Notes under the pieces: model-generated | What the model saw: the letters and a program-made list of their open reading frames with translations, nothing else | Databases searched by the model: none | Told to the model about the DNA's origin: nothing | Position numbers and translations under genes: made by a program | Assembly: GCA_014529385.2 (NCBI GenBank) | Contig: CM043962.1 | Coordinates: forward strand, 85,148,180 to 85,212,179 | Direction: 5' to 3' | DNA: 64,000 nucleotides | Source of the DNA: Adiantum capillus-veneris | Taxonomy: Eukaryota > Streptophyta > Polypodiopsida > Polypodiales > Pteridaceae | Shown: positions 43,462 through 55,132 of the stretch, one piece after another | How the letters are laid out: each line of letters begins with the position of its first letter | Numbering within the stretch: the first letter of the stretch is position 1

Positions 43462-45137
43462 CCAGTGTCACACTTGAGAATGTAATAGATTTTCAATAGG
43501 TGCATACATCCTCTCTTTGCAAATCATGTCCTTGGGGTGGGGAGAGTAATATTGGATGTACTAAGCATTCAACTTTTCTACGTTTGTTATCCCCTTTCAT
43601 TTTGGGGCTATTCAAAGTTAGTGTTTGCAAACAGAGGTTTATTGTGTTTTTAACTAGCTTTAATTATAAGATCTCAAGTAGTAGGCGCCCAAAAAGACTT
43701 TTTCATTTCTTTTTAAAGGAATCACTGAAGATGCTTATTCAAAAGTTTGGATAAAAGGTAAACTTAATGAAAAGAAAGGGGGGTAGGGAAGGGCTTGCAT
43801 AGAAATTGCACAAGAGATTATTTTTTCGTATTTTCTGATTGTGCACAAATGGTGAGCGAGCTGGATTTTTTTGGGGCATGCGTTGTCAGAGAGAGAGAGA
43901 GAGAGATAGTGACGATACTGGCCGATTGCCTTGCCTTTCCACCCAACATGGCACTGTGAACGTGCGGGCTTACACTCTAGCTTTCTCTTTGCCTGTGTCT
44001 ATCCGCCTCCCCTGCTGCGCTTCGGAAGGCGCAAGCCTGCAATGTACCAGGGCGGATGCGATGCATCTCTCTGTCTCTCTCCCTCTCGTTTCTTTGCGTG
44101 GCAGGACTTTAGTACATGTCTGCATCTATCCGTGCAAGGGAGGGTATGAGAAGTGGGGCACGTTCGCAGAGGGAGGGTTGGCCTCAAATGGGGAACAAGA
44201 GCACATGCTCTGTATGCGATGACTCAGAGCAGGGGTCCAAATGTGCGCAGTTGGCAGGGGCAAGAGCACCGAAGCTGGAGAGAAGGATGAGGCGCTTATA
44301 CGCATGGGAATCGGGGCATTGTCAAAGGATTTTCTTTCATGAAAGTCGGAGAGAGAATCTGCCGCTCTAATTAATTAATGCAGTGTAAAATAGACCCAGT
44401 AGGTTTGATAGATTCCAAGCTTTCCGTGAAGAAAATCGGTAAAATTTTACAAGTTTTAGTATATATATTATCTATTCTTCAAATTTTGATCTGAAAACCA
44501 AAATATTTTTTAGTGTGCCCCTTATTTACTTTAAATTATTTTGATCGAGAAAAAAGATTTGGTGCTCTCTCTCTCTCTCTCTCTCTCTCTCAACACACAC
44601 AGACACACACAATGTGTGTGTGTGTCCTTCCATTTTGAGACTATTGAAGACCGGTGTTCTATAAAAATTGGGATTTAATATATTTAGCTAGATTCCAAGT
44701 TTGCGTTGAAGTAAACCGGTAAAGTTTTGATAGTGTACATATGAACAATTCCATAAATTTTAAACTTCTATGGCCATTGTCCTTCAAAAAGCAAAGTTGA
44801 GCCACCATTCAATTGGCTTTCAAAAGTAAAATTAAAGTCTTTCTTCAATGGGAAAAGTAGAGTCAACTCCCCTTTTTTTTTTTTTTTTGGTGAACTTGTC
44901 GCGTTGAAAAGTTGAAAGTTGAAAAGGTTAAGAGGTTCCAAGCTTCAACATTTTGTAAAGTTTTGTTTTGAAGTGAAGCAATGAGTGACATGTGGAGACT
45001 CTCTTCATGCTTGAAATTTTTAAGCTCCACTAGCTCGTGTGACCCGCTTATAGCGAGTCTCGCTCGCTCTCACCAATAGTACATTGTAAAGGCTTCGGTG
45101 GTGCTTATGCATGCTAACACTATCTACATAAGCCCTA
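43431..45137. other. No gene recognised; microsatellites and a GC-richer patch
   Basis: (TC)n/(AC)n at 43,420-43,460 and (TC)n/(AC)n at 44,566-44,620 flank a GC-richer patch (43,880-44,300). Two diverged copies of AGATTCCAAGCTTTCCGTGAAG / AGATTCCAAGTTTGCGTTGAAG-like sequence lie at ~44,410 and ~44,690. Frames of 84-127 codons across the patch show no domain. Confidence 0.45.
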
Positions 45138-45141
45138 CATT

Positions 45142-45188
<47 letters not shown>

Positions 45189-45215
45189 AATGGGGGAGAG
45201 AGAGAGAGAGAGATA
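45138..45215. repeat. (GA)n microsatellite
   Basis: Two GA runs separated by AAGGAATGGGG lie at the left edge of PPR block 2. Confidence 0.95.
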
Positions 45216-45235
45216 GATCTATTTGATATGTAGCC

Positions 45236-48200
45236 CATTTTAGTGTATTCCAAGAGACAATCTCCCAGACAGGAAGCTCCTCAAGGACTTTTTGTGCTTT
45301 ATGATGTGCACCACATCTAGCATACATGTCAACCAAGGTAGTGTATGCTGACTAGCAATATCATCATGAATTGTTTCGTTCATAACCATATCCTGTGTAA
45401 TTCCAGATGCTTTCAAGGTGCAAGTGGATGTGATTGCATTTGGATAGATGCCCTCTCTCTACATATGCTAAAAACAGCCTAGAGCTTCCTGACTCTGACC
45501 CTTGGCTTCAAGATGCAAGCATATGTGATTGCATCTGGAGTGAAAAACCTCGCTTTGCATCCGTTGAAAATAGACAAAAGCTTCTTGGCCCTACCCAAGC
45601 TGGGCATATCCCGCAATCAGTGCATTCCAAGAGACGACATCCCGGACATGAAGCTCCTCAAGCAATTTTTTTGCTTTATAAAGTGCACCACATTGGGCAT
45701 ACATGTCAACCAAGGCAATGCCAAGCGTATGTGATTGAATTTGGAGAGACACTCTTGCTTCATATCCACCAAAAATAGCCTAGAGCTTCTTGGTTCTTCC
45801 CAAGCTGGGCATATCCCGCAATCACTGCATTCCAAGAGACGACATACCAGACAGGAATCTCCTCAAGCATTTTTTGTTCTTTATGAAGTGCACCACATCT
45901 AGCGCACATGTCGACCAAGGAAGTGCCAAGCACAACATTTTCTTTCAACAACCATGGACTAACATTGTTTCGTGAATTCTTTTGGCCATATTTACATTTT
46001 GAGCAACACCCACAATGAGTGCATTCCAAAAGACAACATCTCGAATAGGATTGCAAGTGTACATGATTGCATTTAAAGCGATGCCCTCACTTTGCATCTA
46101 TTGAACATATCCCAAAGCTTTCTCACCTTGACCCTTTCCTTCAAGATGCAAGCGTATGTGATTCCATTTGGAGAGACATCATCAAGCACTTTTTGTACTT
46201 CATAAAGTGCACCACATCTCGCATACATGTCGACCAACGCAGTGTATGTTGACAAACAATATCATCATAAATTCTTTTGCTCATAACAACATCCTGTGTA
46301 ATTCCACATGCTTTCAAGGTACAAGTGTATGTAATTGCATTTGGAGGGATGCCCTCTCTCTACATCTGCTAAAAACAGCCCAAAGCTTCTTGTTGACCTT
46401 GATTCTTGGCTTCAAGTTGCAAGCATATGAAAAGCCCTCACTTCCAATCCATCGAATATAGAGCAGACCTTCCTGACCTAGCCCAAGTTGGGAAAATCCC
46501 GCAATCTGTGCATTCTAAGAGATGACATCCCACCGGACAAGAAGCTCCTCAAGCAATTTTTGTGATTTATGAAGTGCATTACATTTGGCATACATGTCGA
46601 CCAAGGCATTGCCAAGCATATGTTATTGAATACGGAGAGACACCCTCACTTCACTTCCATAAAAAATAGCCAAGAGCTTCTTGGTCATGCCCAAGCTTGG
46701 CATATCCCACAATCATTGTAGTCCAAGAGACGACATCCCGGACAGGAAATTCCTCAAGTACTTTTTGTGCATAGCCAAGAGTATGTGATTGAATATGGAG
46801 AGACACCCTTGCTTCACTTTCATAAAAAATAGCCAAAAGCTTCTTGGTCGTGCCCAAGCTCGGCATATCCCACAATCATTGCAGTCCAAGAGACGACATC
46901 CCGGACAGGAAACTCCTCAAGTACTTTTTGTGCTTTATGAAGTGCAGCACATCTGGTGCACATGTCGACAAAGGAAATGCCAAGCACGACATTTTCTTTC
47001 AATAACTATTGACTAACATTTTCATCGTGAATTATTTTGGCCATATTAACATCTTGGGCAACACCCACAATCAGTGTATTCCAAAAGAAAATATCCCGGA
47101 CAGGATTGCAAGTGTACGTGATTGCATTTGGAACAATTCCCTCACTTTGCATGTATTGAACATAGCACAAAGCTTCCTCACCTTGACCCTTTCCTTCAAG
47201 ATGCAAGCGTATGTGATTCCATTTGGAGAGACATTCTCAAGCACTTTTTGTGCTTTATGAAGAGCACCACATCTGGCATACATGTCGACCTAGGTAGTGT
47301 ATGCTGACTAACAATATCATCATGAATTCTTTTGCTCATAAAAAATCATGTGTAATTCCACATTCCTTCAAGGTGCAAGTGTATGTAATTGCATTTGGAA
47401 AGATGCCCTCTCTCTACATCTGCTGAAAACAACCCAAAGCTTTCTGACCCTGACCCTTGGCTTCAAGTTGCAAGCGTATGTGATTGCATCTGGAGTGAAA
47501 ACCCTCGCTTTGCATCTACCAAAAAAGGACAAGAGCTTCGTGGCCGTGCCCAAGTTGGGCATATCCCACAATCGGTGCATTCCAAGAGAAGACATCCCGG
47601 ACAAGAAGCTCCTCAAGAAATTTTTGTGCTTTATGAAGTGCACCACATTTGGCATACATGTTGACCAAGGCAGTGCCAAGAGTATGTGATTGAATATGGA
47701 TAGATACCCTTGCTTCACATCCACCGAAGATAGCCCAGAGCTTCTTGGCCCAACCAAGGTTGGGCATATCCCACAGTCATTGCATTTCAAGAGATGACAT
47801 CCTAGACAGGAGCTCCTCAACCACTTTTTGTGCTTTATGAGAAGTGCACCATATGTGGTGCACATGTCCACCAAGGCAATGCCAAGCACGACATTATCTT
47901 TCAAAAACCACTAACTTATAATGTCATCATGAATTCTTTTGGCCATATTAACATCTTGGGCTACACACACAATGAATGCATTCCAAAAGAAAACATACTG
48001 GTGGATAGGATTGCAAATGTACTTGATTGCTTTTAGAACGATGCCCTCACTTTCCATCTATTGCACATAGCCTAGAGCTTCCTCACCCTGACTCTTGCTT
48101 TCAAGATGCAAGCGTATGTGATTCCATTTGGAGAGATATCCTCAAGCACTTTTTGTGCTTTATGAAGTGCACCACATCTGGCATACATGTCAACCAATGC

Positions 48201-49655
48201 AGTGTATGATGACTAACAATACCATCGTGAATTATTTTTCTCATAACAACATCTTGTGTAATTCCACATGCCTTTAAGGTGAAAGGGTATGTGATTGCAT
48301 TTGGAGAGATGCCCTCTCTCTACATCTGCTAAGAACATCCCAAAGCTTCATGACCCTTACCCTTTCCTTCAAGTTGCAAGGGTATGTGATTTCATATGGA
48401 GTGAAAACCATTGCTTTGCATCCATAAAAAATACACCAAAGCTTCTTGGCCATGCCAAAGTTGGGCATATCCCGCAATCAATGCATTCCAAAAAGAGGAC
48501 ATTCCATACAAGAAGCTCCTCAAGCAATTTTTGTGATTAATGAACTGCACCACATTTGGCATACATGTCAACCAAGGCAGTGCCAAGCGTATGTGATTGA
48601 ATCTGGAGAGACACCCTTGCTTCACATCAACCAAACATAGCCCAGAGATTCTTGGCCCTACCCATGTTGGACATATCCCGCAATCATTGCATTTCAAGAG
48701 ACGACATCTTGGAAAGGAACCTCCTGAAGCACTTTTTGTGCTTTATGAAGTGCACCACATATGGTGCACATGTCGAACAAGGAAATGCCAAGCAGGACAT
48801 TTTCTTTCAACAACTACTGACTAACACTGTCATCGTGAATTCTTCTAGCCATATTAACATCTTGGTAAACACCCACAATTAGTGCATTCCAATAGACAAC
48901 ATCCTTCATAGGATTGCAAGTGTATGTGATTGCATTTGGAATGATGCCCTCACTTTGCATCTATTGAACATAGCCCAGAGCTTCCTCACCTTGACCCTTG
49001 CTTTCAAGATGCAAGCATATATGATTCCATTTGGAGAGACATCCTCAAGCACTTTTTGTGCTTTATGAAGTGCACCACATCTGACATACATGTCCACCAA
49101 GGTAGTGTATGCTGACTAACATATCATCGTGAATTATTTTTATCATAGCAACATCCTGTGTAATTCCACATGCATTCAAGGTGCAAGTTATGTAGATGCA
49201 TTTGAGGAGATGCCCTCTCTATACATCTGTTGAAAACAGCCCAGAGATTTTTTACCATCACCCTTGGCTTCAAGTTGCAAGCATATGTGACTGCATATGG
49301 AGTTAAAACCCTCGCTTTGCATCCTTTAAAAATTACACCCGAGCTTCTTTGCCCTGCCCAAGTTGGACATACCCCACAATTGGTTCATTCGAAGAGACGA
49401 CATACGGGACAGGAAGCTCCTCAAGCAATTTTTGTGATTAATGAAGTGCACCACATTTGGCATACATGTCGACCAAGGCAGTGCCAAGCGCATGTGATTG
49501 AATCTAGAGAGACACCCTCACTTCACATCCAACGAAAATAGCCCAGAGCTTCTTGGCCCTACCCAAGTTGGGCATATCCCACAATCACTGCATTCGAAGA
49601 GAAGACATCCTAGACAGGAAGCTCCTCAAGCACTTTTTGTGCTTTATGAATGCGG
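45236..49655 (-). pseudogene. PPR array, block 2: five ~900-bp higher-order units of degenerate PLS-type PPRs
   Basis: The marker GATGCCCTCTCTCTACAT starts at 45,447, 46,348, 47,402, 48,308 and 49,209, so units are 901, 1,054, 906 and 901 bp. On the minus strand each encodes about eight or nine PPR-like segments: [88 protein letters not shown]. In land plants such PLS PPRs sit in organelle-targeted RNA-editing factors. No targeting peptide or E/DYW domain is visible, and frame changes and stops occur in every unit, so this is a relic. The right end is cut at ~49,655 in the middle of a repeat, where gypsy B2 begins. Confidence 0.82.
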
Positions 49656-50880
49656 TCTTTACAATGTCTGGATCAACTATCCTTGTTTGATGGTAGCCAC
49701 TTTTTAGGTCAATTCTACTAAAGTAGGTGGACCCTTGTAGCTTATCAAATAGGTCTTCTACCCAGGGAACGGGAAATCGATTTTTGATAATGATTCTATT
49801 TAGTGCTCTATAGTCGATACACATACGTTATGGGCCGTCTTTATTTTTCATAGGTGAACAAAATGGAGATGAGTTAGGCCTAACCATGCCCGTCTCAACT
49901 AACTCATGCACGTGCTGCATAATCTCCTCTTGTTGAGCTTGAGAAACTCTATAAGGAGGTTTATTAGGCAGTGAACAAAATGGAGATGAGCTAGGCCTTA
50001 CCATGCCCTTCTCAACTAACTCATGCACTTGCCGCATAATCTCCTCTTGTTGATCTTGAGAAACTCTATAAAGAGGTTTATTAGGCGGTGAACTTCTTGG
50101 AAAAAGTTCAATTGCACGGTCATCATTGCCTCATTTAGGAGGTAGTTCACAAGGAACGTCGTCAATAAAAACATCTTGAAATCCCTTGAGAAAATTGGAT
50201 AACTCTAATTCTTTGTAATTGTTTATATTTTCTTTTGCTAAAGCATTAGGTTCATTTTGAGAATCTTTAACAAAAATCATGTACACGGAAATAGAGCTCT
50301 TTATTGACTTATTGCAAGCTTGCGTATGTACAATGGGTATGTTGTTACCCAATTCTTTGGCATCTATGTACATATCTTTTTCCCTGAACCTATAGTAGAT
50401 TTTCCTTTCAGTGAATTTAACATTGGTAGCCATGCAATCAAACCATGGTGCCCCTAGGGTTACATCCTCGTGCTTGAGAGGAAAGATAAAGAAGTCCTCT
50501 TTGTCCACATAGCTTTGGACATGGAGCCTCAATTTCTCAATTAAGGGAGTGACTGGAGCTTCTTGCCCCTTGAAAGCACCATCAGCCGGGTAGAACATCT
50601 CCCATCTCATAGGCTTGGATGCCTAGCTCGGTGGCCAGCTCTGTGGATATGAAATTGTGAGTAGAACCAGGGTCAAAAAGAATAAAAGCATCATGCTCTC
50701 TTACCTTTCCCCAAGGATGGCATATAGGAGATCCTTTGTGGTGAGCTTCCTCTTCTTGGATTTCGACCAAGGTAGCTCTAGGAGGCTGATGGTGGGTGTT
50801 CTTTGGGGGGCAAGCGTGGTAAGCATGCCCTTGCTCCCGCATTTGAAACAATGGTTATCCTTGCGATAACGCTCAAGCTC
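49640..50880 (-). pseudogene. pol: gypsy B2 fragment: knuckle end, protease, RT start (minus)
   Basis: On the minus strand EQGHAYHACPPK (~50,830) is the end of a zinc knuckle. HDAFILFDPGSTHNFISTEL (~50,690) is the protease with D-P-G, and LELSNFLKGFQDVFIDDVPC (~50,180) is the RT approach. KPPYRVSQAQQEEIMQHVHE (~49,960) occurs twice because of a tandem duplication of about 125 bp (49,850-50,090). RT motif [20 protein letters not shown] (~49,790) and [16 protein letters not shown] (~49,710) follow. The element stops inside RT at ~49,650, joined to PPR coding. The other end is joined to gypsy A2 at ~50,883, head to head. Confidence 0.85.
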
Positions 50881-50885
50881 TTCAG

Positions 50886-51840
50886 GAGGAAAAAGGTCAT
50901 AAGAAGAGGAGGTCCATTAGTAGTAGTTCTTCTACTGATAACTCTGATTCAAGTGAAGTTTCCAGCAGTTCTGAGAGTAGCTCCAATGATAAGACCAAGG
51001 ATAAGCCTAAAAAGGGGTCTTGGACTAAGAAGATTGGAGAGATGGCTCGGCAAATTGCTGAGATTAGACAGACCAGACAACCAGTGAGAAGAATGGAGAT
51101 TTGGTGTTCAAAATGTAAATCTAAGGACCATGTTTCCAATGAGTGCCCAATGTAACTATTGTAAACCTATGGCCATTTATGGAGTAGTTGTGGTATTAGG
51201 ACTCATCATTTCAAAAAGGGCAAAGACTTGTGGTAGTGGCATATACCAATGCCGAACCAGTAAGAGTGGAAACTGCCAACGCTTCTCAGGAGGAGAAACC
51301 AGGTACCAGTGGTACTGGTCAGGGCGCGATAGATACCAAGCGGGTACTGGCCGGGGCTGGGGGGCGTGGTAGCTTCCGGAGCCAAAGTTTGAATTGCTAT
51401 ACTAGTGGAAGTTATGGGCATTTCGCGGCTCAATGTCCAGACACACCTGGGATTGTGGCTACTGAGGTGAAGGTACCAGAGCCAGTTCCAGTACGAGCAG
51501 TGACACAAGGCAAAGGAGCAGTGATTGAGGAAATCCTAAAGATTCCAGCAAATGGGCTCAACAGAGAGAGGTATGGAAGGCCAAGGGTAAAGAGAAGGTG
51601 GTTGATAAATGGAAGGAGCAGAGAGAACTAGCGGCAAAAGTCACGGAGGATTTAGCCAAGAAGCTGCCAGAGCAGCCAAAAAGTTCTGAAGCACGAGTCA
51701 TTCAAAAGACACCAGCCCAATCTACTAAGATAGATCATTCAAAGCCCGGCATACCTGAGACCATGTTGGCTGCAGTAGAAGGGATGATTGAAGAGTTGGG
51801 AGTTGATAGAGGAACTGGAAGCACTACAATGAAGGAATGA
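50886..51840 (+). pseudogene. gag: gypsy A2 gag, C-terminal part
   Basis: A basic Ser-rich linker is followed by the knuckle CSKCKSKDHVSNEC (~51,105), intact here where A1 has lost a base. The second knuckle is frameshifted (CCCAATGT for CCCACAGTGT). The third reads CYTSGSYGHFAAQC, where the second Cys is Ser. The remaining tail (KKLPEQPKSSEARVIQK) is open across the position where A1 has TGA. The frame ends at TGA 51,838-51,840, in phase with the pol ATG 51,853, as in A1. Confidence 0.8.
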
Positions 51841-51852
51841 CATTGTGAAGAT

Positions 51853-54800
51853 ATGACCAGTTTTTTGAGCTCCGACAACCAGTCTGACCAGGAGAAAGAG
51901 GAAATTCATGTTAAAATCTGTGATAGAATCCAGAAACTCACTGTGGAGTTGGAAGAAATCAGAAGAACTTTGCGTGAAGTAGCAAAATTTATCAGACAGC
52001 GAACGAAGGCTGAGGAGGCCAGGAGAGTTGATTTGACGGCTGTCCGAGATGATGAAGTGCCGTTAATTCAGATAGATTACAAAGTTTGGAAACAATGGGA
52101 ACCACTTTCGAGTGTCATCCTAGATGGAGGAGCAGGAGTAAATATAATGGGAGTACATCTTCAGAAGAGGATGGGTATTACCAATTTGAAGCCAGTACCT
52201 TTCAAAGTGCGGATGGTAGATCATCGAGTCATGCAAGCTATTGGTATGATCAAAAATCTCCCGATACGAGTGGGCAAGGAGAAGTTCAAGACCAATTTTC
52301 TAGTTCTTCAGTGATTGGTGAGGAACCAATCACTAAAGTAGCCAGTAGTGATTGGTTGTTTCCTATTGTAGTTGTTCCCAAAAAGAATGGGAAGTTGAGA
52401 GTATGTGTAGCTTATAGGAAACTTAATGCTCAAACCATCAAGGATCCATTTCCATTGCCTTTCACATATATGTTGCTTGATGAGATTGCAGGGTATGAGA
52501 TGTACAGCTTTATGGATGGATATAGTGGCTACAACCAATTACAAATTTCTCTTGAGGACCGGGGGAAGACCACTTTCATTACAGAGTGGGGAGCATTTAT
52601 GTATTTGGTAATGCCATTTGGCCTATGCAATGCACCAGCCACTTTTTAGCGGTGTATGATAGAGATATTCAATGAGTTTCTTTATCGGTTCCTCACCATA
52701 TTCATGGACAATTTCACCGTATATTCAGATTAGGAACAACATTTACTATTCCTAAAAATGGTTTTCAAGCGCTGTCAGGAGAAGCGGATTTGTCTGAATC
52801 CATTTAAATCTATTTTCCTAGTCTGGAAGGGACAGCTACTGGGACATGTAGTATCCTGCAATGGAATAGAAATGGCCAACGACAAGTTCCAGTGTGTGTT
52901 GCAAGCCAAGGCACCCAGGAATGCATCTGAGCTAAGTTCTTTCTTGGGATATATTAACTTTTACAGAAGATTTGTGTATAAATTTGCCTCCCAAGCTTTA
53001 CCACTATATAAGCTCACAAAGAAAACCAGCAAGTTCAATTGGACTGCTGAGTGTGAGAAAAGTTTCCAGAACTTAAAAAGTGTCATTATCAGTAAACCAG
53101 TCCTTCGGCAACCAAATTGGGATGTTATCTTCCATGTACATGTGGACGCTTCGGGGCTGGCAATGGGAGCAATATTAGCCCAGCCAGATGGAAGGATCGA
53201 CTATCCTGTCTATTTTTCCAGTTTGCAGATTCAGTCAGGCTGAACAAGGTTATACAACCACTGAACGAGAAGCTCTAGGGATGGTTTTCAATGGTACAAA
53301 ATTCAGGCATTATCTGCTAGGCAAACTGTTTCATTTCTATGTGGATCATCAGGCTCTCCTATTCTTGATTAATAAAGTCATTATTCAAGGCAGGCTAATA
53401 CGGTGGATGATGTTCCTTATGGAATTTGAATTTCGGATTTTCCATAAACCTGGCAAGAACCACAGTGGCGCTGATTTTCTCCCTAGGAGTACGGAGGGCT
53501 ATTTTGAATTGCCTTTAAGAGACAAACCAGTGGATGCTGAATTATTTCAACTAGAAGCAACAGAATCACTTGATCCTGAATTATATGAAGGGTGTTTTCC
53601 CAGATGACTGGAAGCAGAACCAAAAGAAGGCTTTGGTCATCAAAATCTTAAAGTTCTCCATCATCGGAGGTTCACTCTATCGATTAGGTGTTGATGGTAT
53701 TCTTCGCCAATGTGTGCCTATGGAAGGGAGAATGCAAGTCATCTTAGAGGCACATAATGGAGAATCTGGTGGACACTTTTCTAATGATGTTACTTACAAG
53801 AAGATTCTGCAGGCTGGTTTATGGTGGCAAACATTGATATCTGATGTCAGAAGATTTTGCAAAACTTGTGACATATGCCAAAGAATGGGTAGACCTACAA
53901 CTCTGTAGACATGACTCCCTTAACACCAGTACAACCACTGGGTGTTTTCATGAAATGGCGTTTGGATTTTATGGGACCTTTTAAGAAGGTTACTCCCAGG
54001 AAGAATAGGTATATAGTGATGGCCACCTGCTATGTAACTAAGTGGGTAGAAGCTAAGGCTCTTCCTAACAACATAGCCAAATCCACTGCAAGATTTTTAT
54101 TTGAGAATATTTTCTGTTGCTATGGATGTCTTGTGGAGATTGTGTCGGACCAAGGGACACACTTCATCAATGACACTATGGAGATCCTTCTGGATATGCT
54201 TTCAATCAAGCATAGGGAATCCACACCTTATTATCCTAGATGCAATGGACAGGCCGAAAGCAGTAACAAGACCATTAAGACTATTCTCACTAAGATTGTG
54301 CAGAAAAAGCCAGACCAGTGGGATTTGAAGCTTCAGACTGCTTTATGGGCATACAGGACAGTTTGTAAGGTCACTACATGATTGACACCATTCATAATGG
54401 TATATGGCACTGAAGCTGTTGTCCCTATGGAGTTTGTTATTCCAAGTCTCAAAATGGCTGTAAAATATGGGTTAGATTTTAATCACAATCTCAAAAAGCG
54501 ACTAGACTCGAGCTTACCCAGTTAGATGAACTCAGGCAACGGGCTATGCTGGAGCAGGAGATTATTTAGCAAAGAAGGAAGCACTGGCATGACCGAAGAA
54601 TCAAGGTTTGGGAGTTTCAGAAAGGGGATCTGGGACTCTTATATCAATCCATATTGGGTCCTAAGAAGCCGAATCTAAAGATAGCATGGGCAAGACCATT
54701 TGAAGTAGATTAGGTTTTCTCCAATGGCACGATAAGACTAAAAGACCTATCTAGATTACTGCTACCAGGGGTGTATAATGGAGCTAAAATCAAGCTCTAC

Positions 54801-55056
54801 TATTCAGAAGCTAGAGAGCCTTGCCAGGAACAAGGTATGAGGATCTGGGCACTGAAGACCAAGAGATTCCAGAATAAGCTATCTTGGGGCTTTTTCATGT
54901 GCAGCCAGTTCCAGTTTCAGAACCAGTTTCAGACTAGTACCAGTGCAACCAAGCCAGGATGATACCAAGACCAGAACAGTGGAGACACAGTTATCAGTTT
55001 TTAGGCGACCAATGGTCAGATGGAATATCAGTGGTAATCATTTCAATGAGGGGTGA
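51853..55056 (+). pseudogene. pol: gypsy A2 pol with internal deletion
   Basis: MTSFLSSDNQSDQEKEEIHV leads to protease VILDGGAGVNIMG, intact up to KTNFLVL (~52,308). A deletion of about 820 bp then joins directly to RT ITKVASSDWLFPIVVVPKKN. Stops: TAG ~52,647 (CAG in A1), TAG ~52,731 (GAG in A1), TGA 54,379 (shared with A1). RNase H VHVDASGLAMGAILAQ, TEREALGM and YVDHQALLFL are readable. The integrase zinc region is complete here (HNGESGGHF, then CKTCDICQRMGRP), as is the core (FMKWRLDFMGPF, SDQGTHFINDTM, GQAESSNKTI). The end TGA 55,054-55,056 corresponds to A1's. Confidence 0.85.
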
Positions 55057-55132
55057 AATTCTTGTCCAATGCATGTTTGCCACGTCAATTGTGGTGCACA
55101 GAAGTCTAGGAACGGTAAGTGGTGGAGCTTTT

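Noticed and set aside
43839-44370. 84-127 aa plus-strand ORFs in a GC-richer patch
   Set aside because: No domain was found, the frames overlap each other, and no promoter or splice pattern was seen.
45236-49655. CRISPR-like or satellite array
   Set aside because: The periodic units translate on the minus strand into PPR helix pairs, so this is repeated coding sequence.
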